From Eubacteriaceae bacterium (GTDB lineage: Bacteria; Bacillota; Clostridia; Lachnospirales; Lachnospiraceae): DNA of 64,000 bases. The notes beneath the pieces are model-generated. The model worked only from the letters and a program-made list of their open reading frames with translations. It was not told where the DNA came from and searched no databases. The DNA lies in contig CAJSYQ010000003.1 in assembly GCA_910574015.1 (NCBI GenBank), forward strand, positions 124,001 to 188,000. The letters are read 5' to 3'. Every line of letters begins with the position of its first letter. The stretch's first letter is position 1. Below, piece by piece: positions 45,033 to 53,815 of this stretch. The position numbers and the translations under genes were made by a program.

Positions 45033-46328
45033 ATGAGTATTTTTAGTGATAAAAGCGATATGAATAAATTAATTAAGAACCAACAATCAAAAATCGAGCA
45101 TTTACAATCAAAATGTATAGTGTATCAAAATGATAACTCTGATTTGAAGAAAGAAATTGCAAAATTACAAGAAGAACACGAAAAATATTTTGGAAAATAT
45201 GGTGATACAGGGCTGGAGTGCGATTTTTGTTATGCTACGCTTCAGGTCGGCTTTATATTCTGTCCAAAATGTGGAAAAAAGATTAATAAAACTCAAAAAG
45301 CGGAAGTTAAAAAAGAGAATGCTAATGTTTTTCAAGTAGAAAAAGATGGAGAATATGTACTAATAAATCAGTATAATGGTTTCTCGAATAAAAAAGTAGT
45401 GATTCCATCAAATATTGATGGGAAAAGGGTAATTGGTATATGGAATAGAGTTTTTGAAAAATGTGCAGACATAGAAGAAGTGGTATTTGAGGAAGGCTGC
45501 CAATACATAGGGAAGAATGCATTTGCAAATTGTACAAACTTAAAAAAGGTCAGATTGCCTAAGAGTTTGTTGGAAATTGGAGATAGTGCTTTTAGTGGCT
45601 GTGCAATAGAAGAACTTGCCGTGCCTCCTAATGTTAAGGTAATTGGCTCCTATGCGTTTTCCAGTCGGAGTTTAAAACATATCCTGCTTCCGGATCAATT
45701 GAAATATATAAGTGCCGGGATGCTGTTTAGAACATCAATAGAGGAAATAAATATTCCGCAGAATGTCTTGCATATTGGATATTCAGCATTTTCAGATACA
45801 AAATTGAAAGAGGTGGAACTGCCGGATAACTTGTATTCAATAGATAAGTATGCTTTTGATACAGCGAGTTTAAAAAAGATAATTATGCATTCCAATATTA
45901 AAATAATAAGCAGTGATATATTTGGACAATCTACACATCCTATTGTTTGCTGTGCAGCTGGCTCAAAGGGACAGTTATATGCAAGAAAGTATGGGCTGGA
46001 ATGTCAGGAAATTTCACTGAGTTCGCATACAAATGTAGAAACTTGTGCAAGCAGTATTATTCTTGTACTTGGTTCTATTACAAAGGGGTATACCGTGGAA
46101 TATATTTATAATATTATGGGAATAAATAAGGCGGAAACATGGTCGTGGGAGTATAAGGGATTTAATAAGCTGATTATTAATAAATACATGGATATGAACG
46201 ATGCGAATGATTTGAGAAGAAAGTTGCAAAGTTTTGTGAATAGTTACAGTAACTGGTTGGAGCCGGGGTTCCATTGCAATCTTCAAGAGCTCAGTATATG
46301 TGAGCATTGGGGAACATCTGCGGTATGA
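45033..46328 (+). CDS. coiled-coil, zinc-ribbon and BspA-type LRR protein
   Basis: This 431-residue protein has a coiled coil at about 5-50, a zinc ribbon CDFCYATLQVGFIFCPKCGK near 65-85, then LRR_5/BspA leucine-rich repeats (about 110-310; for example CTNLKKVRLPKSLLEIGDSA, FSGCAIEELAVPPNVKVIG). The last 100 residues are unassigned. There is no signal peptide, so it is probably cytoplasmic, unlike most BspA proteins. It may be a sensor or scaffold. Confidence 0.75.
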   Translation: MSIFSDKSDMNKLIKNQQSKIEHLQSKCIVYQNDNSDLKKEIAKLQEEHEKYFGKYGDTGLECDFCYATLQVGFIFCPKCGKKINKTQKAEVKKENANVFQVEKDGEYVLINQYNGFSNKKVVIPSNIDGKRVIGIWNRVFEKCADIEEVVFEEGCQYIGKNAFANCTNLKKVRLPKSLLEIGDSAFSGCAIEELAVPPNVKVIGSYAFSSRSLKHILLPDQLKYISAGMLFRTSIEEINIPQNVLHIGYSAFSDTKLKEVELPDNLYSIDKYAFDTASLKKIIMHSNIKIISSDIFGQSTHPIVCCAAGSKGQLYARKYGLECQEISLSSHTNVETCASSIILVLGSITKGYTVEYIYNIMGINKAETWSWEYKGFNKLIINKYMDMNDANDLRRKLQSFVNSYSNWLEPGFHCNLQELSICEHWGTSAV

Positions 46329-46431
46329 AAGATACGAAAATGAATTGTTTGCTGGAGAAAAACATGATAAAATATTATTTTAGATTATCGTGCGACCGAA
46401 CATTCACTTATATAGACAAGAGGTGTGATTT

Positions 46432-49056
46432 ATGACTATTGACAATGAAGAGCTGTATAAAAAATATAATATAGATATTGAACTATACAAAGGTATGCCA
46501 ATAGACTTTGATCTTCTTAAGATACGCACAGTAAATTGCCTTAGAGGAGCGGGGATTTACAATATTGATGTTTTGCTTTCTGCTACATATAGTAAACTTT
46601 CTGGAATCAAAAATCTTGGAATGTTGAGCTTGAGTGATATTGAAGAATATATAAAGTCACTTGATGGAATGGCTGTTGAAAGGATGAACAAGTTTGATAA
46701 TTGTCTTTCATCAAAAATTAAAGAACGAAGAGGTATGATTTTTGCAGGAAGGTTTACAGAAGAATTGTATGAGGGACTTAATGAGCAAGAGTTGGAGATT
46801 GTGGAAGAATTTAAAATTGGATATGACTTGTTAGATAATGGTTTGATAATTCTATGTAGAGAGAATCCTGTAGATGCATATGATATTGTTAAAATGTTGA
46901 AGCGTTTTGCTTTGCAAATGGAAAGATTTGCGGTATTGGACAAGCTATATGATTCTGTATTTTTAAAGGTAAAAAATCGCCTTAAGCCATATTATGAGGT
47001 TTATTCGTTACAAGAAGGGGTAAGTGAGGAATTTAAGAGCTTTTGTAAAAATGAGAATGTCTTATTTGGCACTTTATTTGATAAGGTGTTATCGACAAGC
47101 GTTCCAATAGAGGAAAAAATTAGGTTTGTTAAATGGGCATCTTTTGATTTGAAAAAAGAATTGGATTTTTTCTTGGAAAAATATTATGCACGCTCTGTCA
47201 ATACGCAAAAAGTGCTTGTGCTTAGAGCAAAAAAGAACACTTTACAAGTGATTGGAGACGAACTTGGGATTACCAGGGAAAGAGTACGGCAGATTGAGAA
47301 AAAAGTTGTGCAACCTTTTTGTCAATGGCAGAGAACAAAAAGATTTCTTCCAAGACTATCAGCTGAATTTAATGGAAAAACAATATTAAATGCAACCGAT
47401 TTGCAGGAGTATTTTGGGGAAATGACAGAGGTTCTTCTGTATTTATTGCAATGTGCTGACGATGAGTTTTTTTCGTATGATCGCAACACAGATACAGTAA
47501 TAATAGTTGATGATGATATTACTGATCGTGCTAGAGAATATGTAGAAAGAATGCCAGATGAATTAGGTGTGGATACCATTGAAGAATACGAAAATGAAGC
47601 GACAGATGAGTATAGTATTCCTATAGATATTTTTGAAAGGGAGATTGACAGGCAATATAAGATTTCAGGCACGGTTTATCATAGAAATAAACTTTCACTG
47701 GAGAAGATGTACCATATTGTTATGAAACGATATTATCCGGCTGGAATGAATGTATATGATGACGAGGAACTTACACGTTTTAGATCATTGTTAATCAATG
47801 AATTTGGTGATGTTTCGCTTCCTGAAAAAAATAGGGCAATATCTGCTGCAATAGGAAGAACTTGTATATTGTGTGGGAGAGGAAAATACCGGGTAAAAGA
47901 AAATGATATGATTCCTCATAAACTTCTAAAAAGGATTTGGAAATTCATAATGAAAAGTGATAGAAGAATGTTTTTTATGAATGAAATCTTCCTTGAGTTT
48001 GAAAATGAACTTCGTCAAGAAGGCATAGATAATAGATTCTTTCTTCAGGGAATCCTGCGTGAAGAATATGAGAATGATCTTTTCTTTAGAAAAGATTATG
48101 TTTCTAAGGACAGTGAAAATCTTTCAATGTATAGGGATATTCAACTATTTATTAAGAAGTCAGAATATCCGGTAACAAAAGAACAAATACGTGCTGCGTA
48201 TCCGGGGATTACCGAGATTATGATCAGTATTGCTTTGAATGACGAGGATATAATCAATTATTTTGGCTCCTATATACATAGCGATAATCTGAACCTTTAT
48301 GCAGAGGATAAGATATATATTGATAATGTGGTTGGTTCGATTATAGCTGATGGTATTCCACACCATTGTGATGAAATTTTTTCTGTAATTGAAAATAGTA
48401 ATCAGGATATGCTTAGTAGATTGGGTATTTTTTATCAATATAGCTTATTTAGTTTGTTACAATATTTGTATAAGGAACAATATGAATTTGCAAGACCATA
48501 TATAGCAGAAAAAGGGGTCAATATAAATAAGCCGATAGAACTTTTGCAGGAGTATGTGTCAGCAAATGAAATGTTTGAGATAGCAGAATTACTTGGATTA
48601 GCAAAGGAATATCATTATCTTATATACGATATTTTGAAGTTTTTAATTGGCTGGAATGATACACATTTACTGATTAACAAGGAGGAAATGGCGGCGATAG
48701 AATATATAGGTATTACATCTGAGATTGCAAATGAAGTTGAACAGCAAATAGTTAAGGAGATAGATGATAGCACATTGATTATAAATCTTAAGTGTATATA
48801 TAACCTGCCGGCAATATGTGTGCCATGGAATGAGTGGTTGGTTTATAGCGTGATAAATAAGTGGGGGAAGGAACTTGAGGTTCATACAACATCAAATCAA
48901 TTTAGATTATCATCCCCGGTTGTTTCCAGGATCGGTAAATTTAATCGGGAAGATTATGATGATTCTGATTCTGGAGAAATGGTACAGGCAATTGACTTGA
49001 ATGATATTGGTGCTGTAGAAGATTACATAATGGAAGATTTTGAGATTGAGTGGTGA
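46432..49056 (+). CDS. large protein with RNAP-alpha-CTD-like and sigma region-4-like segments
   Basis: This 874-residue protein has a helix-hairpin-helix like the alpha C-terminal domain of RNA polymerase near 25-72 (LKIRTVNCLRGAGIYNIDVL, LSGIKNLGMLSLSDIEEYI) and a segment like sigma region 4.2 near 263-292 (NTLQVIGDELGITRERVRQI). The remaining 580 residues are unassigned and helical. It is the first gene of a packed five-gene set just before dndB and overlaps nothing upstream, so it probably leads the operon. It may be a DNA-binding sensor for the restriction module; that is inference. Confidence 0.7.
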   Translation: MTIDNEELYKKYNIDIELYKGMPIDFDLLKIRTVNCLRGAGIYNIDVLLSATYSKLSGIKNLGMLSLSDIEEYIKSLDGMAVERMNKFDNCLSSKIKERRGMIFAGRFTEELYEGLNEQELEIVEEFKIGYDLLDNGLIILCRENPVDAYDIVKMLKRFALQMERFAVLDKLYDSVFLKVKNRLKPYYEVYSLQEGVSEEFKSFCKNENVLFGTLFDKVLSTSVPIEEKIRFVKWASFDLKKELDFFLEKYYARSVNTQKVLVLRAKKNTLQVIGDELGITRERVRQIEKKVVQPFCQWQRTKRFLPRLSAEFNGKTILNATDLQEYFGEMTEVLLYLLQCADDEFFSYDRNTDTVIIVDDDITDRAREYVERMPDELGVDTIEEYENEATDEYSIPIDIFEREIDRQYKISGTVYHRNKLSLEKMYHIVMKRYYPAGMNVYDDEELTRFRSLLINEFGDVSLPEKNRAISAAIGRTCILCGRGKYRVKENDMIPHKLLKRIWKFIMKSDRRMFFMNEIFLEFENELRQEGIDNRFFLQGILREEYENDLFFRKDYVSKDSENLSMYRDIQLFIKKSEYPVTKEQIRAAYPGITEIMISIALNDEDIINYFGSYIHSDNLNLYAEDKIYIDNVVGSIIADGIPHHCDEIFSVIENSNQDMLSRLGIFYQYSLFSLLQYLYKEQYEFARPYIAEKGVNINKPIELLQEYVSANEMFEIAELLGLAKEYHYLIYDILKFLIGWNDTHLLINKEEMAAIEYIGITSEIANEVEQQIVKEIDDSTLIINLKCIYNLPAICVPWNEWLVYSVINKWGKELEVHTTSNQFRLSSPVVSRIGKFNREDYDDSDSGEMVQAIDLNDIGAVEDYIMEDFEIEW

Positions 49057-49063
49057 TGAGCGT

Positions 49064-51109
49064 ATGAATTATAAAGATATGGACATAAAAAGAAGTTATA
49101 TAAGTTGTGGAGAAGATGGGATCGCTGATGCTTTGATTGTACCGGCATTGAAATGTACTAATCATTATTGCAGAAGTGTTGGATATTTTTCTTCGGGTGT
49201 TTTTGATACTATTATGGATGGAATTCCTACATTTGTTAGAAATGGTGGCGACATTAAGATGATTGCCAGTCCTAAGTTAAATGACGAGGACATTGAGGCA
49301 ATCAATCTTGGCTATGAAGAGAAAGAGCGTATTATTGGGAATGCATTTAGCAGGGGGTTTTTGGAAGAGGTCGAGAATTTTGATGATTCAAGACTTGCGT
49401 TGTTGGCTGAATTGATAGCCAGAGGGGTATTAGATATTAAAATTGCCGTGACAAATACTCTTGGAGATTATCATGACAAATTAGGGATTCTTGAGGATTT
49501 TGATGGCAATAAAGTTGTATTTTATGGATCAGCAAATTCCAGTAAAAATGGGTATCGGGATAATTATGATAAAATTCGTGTCGTGAAAAGCTGGATAGAT
49601 GGTCAGAAAGACAGTGTTGATGATGAAGTGGAAGAGTTTGATTCATTGTGGGATGGTACAAACAAGTTTGTTGATGTATATGAATATAAAGAGTCGGCAA
49701 GAAAACATTTGCTTCAGGTCATGGAACGTAGGAGCAATTCGCATAAGCAAGGTAACACAGGAATTAAATTGAGAGATTACCAGGAAGAAGCAATCAAAGC
49801 ATGGGTTAATAACGACTATCATGGATTTTATGTTATGGCTACCGGTACAGGTAAAACATGGACTGCGATATATTCTGCTAAAAGATTACTTGAAGAACAT
49901 TCTGCAACTATAGTAATATGTGCTCCATATAAGCATTTAGTCAAGCAGTGGGCAGAAGATGTGAGGAAAACATTTCCAGATGCAGTGCTTATTATGGTTT
50001 CATCTGAGAATCCGTCATGGGATCAGAAGATAAGCCAGGCAATTATAAATAAAAGATATAATAAAAATGTTCAGATTATAATTATTTCAACAATTGTATC
50101 TTTTAACATGGATAGATTTTCGAATGTAATAAGTAAAGATTCTTCGGACAAATTGTTGATTGTAGACGAAGCACATAGATTTACTAAAAGAAGCGAGGAA
50201 TTAAAAATTGATTACAAATATATGTTGGGATTGAGTGCTACACCGTATAGTGGTAGAAGTGCTGCTTCTGGGAAGGAACTAATGAAATATTTTGGCGGAC
50301 AGGTATTTAATCTTCCGATAGAAACAGCATTGGAAAGAAAATTTCTTGTTCCTTATTATTATAAACCGATATTTGTATATGCTACCGGTGATGAGGAAGA
50401 CCGTTTTAGAAAGCAGTCAAGGATTATTGCTTCTTATTTTAGAAATGGAAAGTGTATTGATTCAGAAGGTCTTGCAAAGGCTCTGCGAAATAGATTAAGA
50501 ATTATTTCCATGGCACAAGCAAAGATCGATGGAATTGGTGATTTTGTTAATCGAATCGAGGAAAAAGACCATGTGGTAGTATATTGTGGCGATGGAAGAT
50601 TATATGATGATACCGGCGAAGAAATTAGACATATCAGACAGGTAAAGCGTGTGCTAAATGATTTGGATTTTAAAGCAAGTCAATTTACTGCACAGGAAAA
50701 TATGACAGAAAGAATGGAACTGGTTGATGCTTTTAATAAAGGTGAGATTTCTGCTTTGGCAGCTATTAGATGTTTGGATGAAGGGATTAATATTCCATCA
50801 ATAAAAAGTGCGTTAATCCTTTCAAGTAACGATGATTATCGGGAATTTGTTCAAAGAAGGGGACGTATTCTCAGACTTTATGATAATAAAGAGAGTGCGG
50901 TAATCTATGATATTGTTGTGCTTCCGTCTAATGATTTGACAGAATGGGCTAAGATTGAACTTAGGCGTTATAGAGAATATGCTAAATTGTCTATAAACTG
51001 CGATGAAACAATGGATGAGCTAGATGATCTTTTGGTTCAATATGGTTTGTCGGAAGAAGATGTAGATGTTTATGATTACGAAGAAATGGAGGATGAGATT
51101 GATGAGTGA
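49064..51109 (+). CDS. HKD (PLD-like) nuclease fused to a DEAD/SNF2 helicase
   Basis: This 681-residue protein has an N-terminal phospholipase-D-like nuclease with the HKD-type motif YHDKLGILEDFDGNKVVFYG then SANSSKNG (about 135-165), followed by a superfamily 2 helicase: Walker A MATGTGKTWT near 260, VDEAHRFTK near 367, LSATPYSG near 388 and motif VI EFVQRRGRILRL near 596. Such HKD-helicases (COG3886 and COG1061 types) are common in defence islands. The start is taken as ATG 49064 after the upstream gene's stop. Confidence 0.85.
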   Translation: MNYKDMDIKRSYISCGEDGIADALIVPALKCTNHYCRSVGYFSSGVFDTIMDGIPTFVRNGGDIKMIASPKLNDEDIEAINLGYEEKERIIGNAFSRGFLEEVENFDDSRLALLAELIARGVLDIKIAVTNTLGDYHDKLGILEDFDGNKVVFYGSANSSKNGYRDNYDKIRVVKSWIDGQKDSVDDEVEEFDSLWDGTNKFVDVYEYKESARKHLLQVMERRSNSHKQGNTGIKLRDYQEEAIKAWVNNDYHGFYVMATGTGKTWTAIYSAKRLLEEHSATIVICAPYKHLVKQWAEDVRKTFPDAVLIMVSSENPSWDQKISQAIINKRYNKNVQIIIISTIVSFNMDRFSNVISKDSSDKLLIVDEAHRFTKRSEELKIDYKYMLGLSATPYSGRSAASGKELMKYFGGQVFNLPIETALERKFLVPYYYKPIFVYATGDEEDRFRKQSRIIASYFRNGKCIDSEGLAKALRNRLRIISMAQAKIDGIGDFVNRIEEKDHVVVYCGDGRLYDDTGEEIRHIRQVKRVLNDLDFKASQFTAQENMTERMELVDAFNKGEISALAAIRCLDEGINIPSIKSALILSSNDDYREFVQRRGRILRLYDNKESAVIYDIVVLPSNDLTEWAKIELRRYREYAKLSINCDETMDELDDLLVQYGLSEEDVDVYDYEEMEDEIDE

Positions 51110-51269
51110 TGAGCAGATCAAGGAGCATATGATAGAATTTATCAAAGAAAAAGAAAGAGATGTAGTAAATGATAGGCTTAGGGGTTCAAATGGCGACAAT
51201 AAATCTAAATCGGATATAGTTAATTCAATTTTGTCTGAGCTGGATAAGGAGGTGCCAGATGAGAATTAG
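51102..51269 (+). CDS. small coupling protein of the defence operon
   Basis: This 55-residue charged protein starts MSDEQIKEHMIEFIKEKERD. It overlaps the helicase end by 8 bases and the SMC ATPase start by 11, with GGAGG ahead of ATG 51102. Overlaps at both ends and the ribosome site support it as a real gene. Function unknown; possibly an adaptor. Confidence 0.6.
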   Translation: MSDEQIKEHMIEFIKEKERDVVNDRLRGSNGDNKSKSDIVNSILSELDKEVPDEN

Positions 51270-53229
51270 TAAGATAGAGTTTGAGAATTTTAGGAATTTT
51301 AAGGGACATGGAGAAATAAAATGCGCTACCGATGGAAAAGTAACTATTATTTACGGTAAAAATGGAGACGGTAAAACAACACTCCACCAGCTTTTCCAGT
51401 GGGTGTTTTATGGTGCTGTCCACTTTAATAAGACGACCTCAGATACTTTGTATAATCTGAGTTTTGAAAGTGAACAGGCATATAATTCAACTTTTCAGGT
51501 AATGGGGCGCATAGATTTTGAGCATATGAATGAGAAATATTCCCTTACCCGAACAATTATTTACCGTAAGGAATTAGACTCATCATCTATTATTAGTCAA
51601 GAATTGGAACTTAATCATTTGGATTTGGATGATAATTGGAAGAGAATTGATCGTCCACAAGAGACTATAGAAAAGTTACTGCCATCAGGATTGTCAGAAT
51701 ACTTTTTCTTTGACGGTGAGAATATGATAGCAGACCTCAGAGTGAAAGGAAGGGATTCAGCCAAAAATCTTCGCAAGGCATTGTATTCTATTTTTGATTT
51801 AGATATTTTAGAGTCGGCACTCGGTCATATTGGAAATACTGATTTGAAAACTACAGTTCTTGGCAAACTTTATTTGAGGAAAGGTAATATTTCAAGTGGA
51901 AGTGATATAAATGCGACTAAGACGAATATAGAAAATGCCCAGAATAAAATTGAGGAATATGAGCGTATTATTAGTGATGCTGAAGCCGAAAAGAATGCTA
52001 AAAAAGAATTGATTTCAAATATTTCTGAACAAATAGGTTCCACGAGATCAAAGGAAGAGTATGAGAAAGAGCGAAGGGGATTGATTAAGCAACGTGACGC
52101 ATTTCTTTCCAATATTGATTCGGAAATGGCTCAATTTGGAGATATGATTATTAGTGATTTTCCACAGCTTTTAATATCAAAAGCTGTGGAGGACGCAAAG
52201 AAACGTATTCATCTAAAAGTTGAAGACAGTAAGCTTCCGCAGGGACTTGATAAAAGATTGATTTACTATCTTACACACCTAACTACATCAAAATGCATTT
52301 GCGGACGAGAGTTGACGGAAGAACATAAGGAATATATTAAGAGTTTTCTTGATATGATGCCGCCAAATAATTATGACAGTATGTATATTAATTTTTCTAC
52401 TCAGGCTAAACAATGGGGCAAGGGATATAGCAGGGAAAAAATTGAAAGTTTTATTAAACGAGTTATAGACAATCAAGAGAATGCTAATTCGTGTGATATC
52501 AAAATAAGAGACTTAGATGAAGATGAAAAGAATAGCAAAGATATCGAAGATCTTATTGTTGATAGAAAGAATGCTGAGAACCGAGTTGCTGAGATTGAGA
52601 ATGATTTAATCAAAGCAAATGGCGAACTCAGTAAATATAAGATGTTCTTAAAGAAAGAGATGAAGAAGTTTGATAGCTTGACAGAGCAGACGAAAATTAA
52701 TCAGGCAGCAATGAGAAAGATAGATATTATGAATGCTGTTCGAGATTATTTTAAAGAATACTTAGATGATGAATCTGAAAAGTATAGCAAGCTTCTTCAA
52801 GACAATATTCAGTCTCTTCTTAATATGATGCTTACAAGTAAGAGAACTGTATCGGTTAGTTCAGAATTTGCTGTTAAAGTTGTTGATAGTTATAAGGACG
52901 AATCCAAGTCAGAAGGTCAGTTTGCTGTAGTTTCTTTTGCGTATATTGGCGGAATACTAAAGCTTGTTTCTGGCATTGAGAACCTTAGTGGCAAAGAATA
53001 TCCACTTGTTTTAGATGGACCGTTTTCAAAACTGGATGCTGATCAAAGACAGAATGTAATTGATTGCATACCAAAGTTTGCACCGCAGGTTATTTTGTTT
53101 TCAAAGGATAGTCTTCAAGATTGCTTTGATGCTGATATTATAGGGAGAGTTTGGACAATACAGAGCAATGAAGAGAAGAACATTGCCTCAGTAAAGGAGG
53201 GATTTTTATGGACTTCAGATCAGATGTAG
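51259..53229 (+). CDS. second DndD-like SMC/ABC ATPase
   Basis: This 656-residue protein has Walker A IIYGKNGDGKTTL near 30-42, the DndD-type motif LPSGLSEYFFFDGENMI near 150, coiled coils with a Cys pair in KCICGRELTEEH at the centre (near 345), a signature-like SEGQFAVVSFAYIGG and Walker B YPLVLDGPFSKLDAD near 580. The same LPSGLS-FFFDGE motif is in the dndD at 56460, so the locus has two members of the family. Rad50/SMC-type ATPases couple DNA binding to nuclease control. AAGGAGGTG precedes the ATG. Confidence 0.85.
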   Translation: MRISKIEFENFRNFKGHGEIKCATDGKVTIIYGKNGDGKTTLHQLFQWVFYGAVHFNKTTSDTLYNLSFESEQAYNSTFQVMGRIDFEHMNEKYSLTRTIIYRKELDSSSIISQELELNHLDLDDNWKRIDRPQETIEKLLPSGLSEYFFFDGENMIADLRVKGRDSAKNLRKALYSIFDLDILESALGHIGNTDLKTTVLGKLYLRKGNISSGSDINATKTNIENAQNKIEEYERIISDAEAEKNAKKELISNISEQIGSTRSKEEYEKERRGLIKQRDAFLSNIDSEMAQFGDMIISDFPQLLISKAVEDAKKRIHLKVEDSKLPQGLDKRLIYYLTHLTTSKCICGRELTEEHKEYIKSFLDMMPPNNYDSMYINFSTQAKQWGKGYSREKIESFIKRVIDNQENANSCDIKIRDLDEDEKNSKDIEDLIVDRKNAENRVAEIENDLIKANGELSKYKMFLKKEMKKFDSLTEQTKINQAAMRKIDIMNAVRDYFKEYLDDESEKYSKLLQDNIQSLLNMMLTSKRTVSVSSEFAVKVVDSYKDESKSEGQFAVVSFAYIGGILKLVSGIENLSGKEYPLVLDGPFSKLDADQRQNVIDCIPKFAPQVILFSKDSLQDCFDADIIGRVWTIQSNEEKNIASVKEGFLWTSDQM

Positions 53230-53741
53230 TTTTAAAGGGGGCTGCATGGGATAATACAATTAAGGATTTGGGCAAAATCTTCAGTACACGAACTAATTTT
53301 AGTATATATTTATTAGCTATGTCGATTGGTATTATGTATGATCAACGAATAGACAAGCTTGAAGAAACTGATGAGAGTGAGCCTCATAATGTACCAAGAA
53401 CTGTTTTGACTTCTCAAAATATGGATGGAAGAATTGATTTTATGTTTCAGGCAGCAATTCTGACATCGCAGACCATAGATTTTGATGAGGATAAACGTCT
53501 ACAGCTCGCTTTTGGAGATAATGATGACACATTTAAGAAAATGGATTTTTTGACAGAATTTGCTAACTTTGGTGCTGCTAAGTTGGCAGAGAAGATTGGA
53601 ACATCAAATCTTGAATCGATGGAGAATATAAAAAACTTTCTTGTTAGCACACTGGAAGGGAGAAACTTTGATATAGATGCTCTATCTGAGGAAGATTTGC
53701 TGGATGATTGGACTCCGGATTTTGCAGATAGTTCAAACTAA
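53208..53741 (+). CDS. 177-residue partner of the second SMC ATPase
   Basis: It overlaps the ATPase gene by 22 bases, with GGAGGG ahead of ATG. It contains LGKIFSTRTNFSIYLLAMSI, then MFQAAILTSQTIDFDEDKRL and an acidic end. The order SMC ATPase then small protein mirrors dndD then dndE. Sequence similarity to DndE is not obvious to me, so this is a positional analogy only. Confidence 0.6.
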   Translation: MDFRSDVVLKGAAWDNTIKDLGKIFSTRTNFSIYLLAMSIGIMYDQRIDKLEETDESEPHNVPRTVLTSQNMDGRIDFMFQAAILTSQTIDFDEDKRLQLAFGDNDDTFKKMDFLTEFANFGAAKLAEKIGTSNLESMENIKNFLVSTLEGRNFDIDALSEEDLLDDWTPDFADSSN

Positions 53742-53744
53742 TGA

Positions 53745-53805
53745 TTGACAGGTGTTTTCTTATGCGATATACTTAAGTAGACTACTTAAGTATATCGCAT
53801 TTTTT
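53745..53805 (+). promoter_or_regulatory. dnd promoter within a 39-bp palindrome; also terminator-like
   Basis: TTGACA (53745-53750), 17 bases and TATACT (53768-53773) form a near-consensus promoter. The -10 lies in the left arm of a perfect palindrome (arms 53762-53780 and 53782-53800, centre A at 53781), followed by five more T. It can act as operator for dndB-C-D-E-A and as the terminator of the upstream operon. DndB proteins are known to repress dnd genes in other bacteria, so DndB is a likely ligand. Confidence 0.75.
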
Positions 53806-53815
53806 GGAGGATATT

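Noticed and set aside
49064-53741. DISARM, Lamassu or Druantia system
   Set aside because: No DrmA/DrmB or methylase for DISARM, no LmuA-type effector for Lamassu, and no giant DruE. The DndD-type motif in the ATPase and the adjacent dnd operon fit a Dnd-linked module better.
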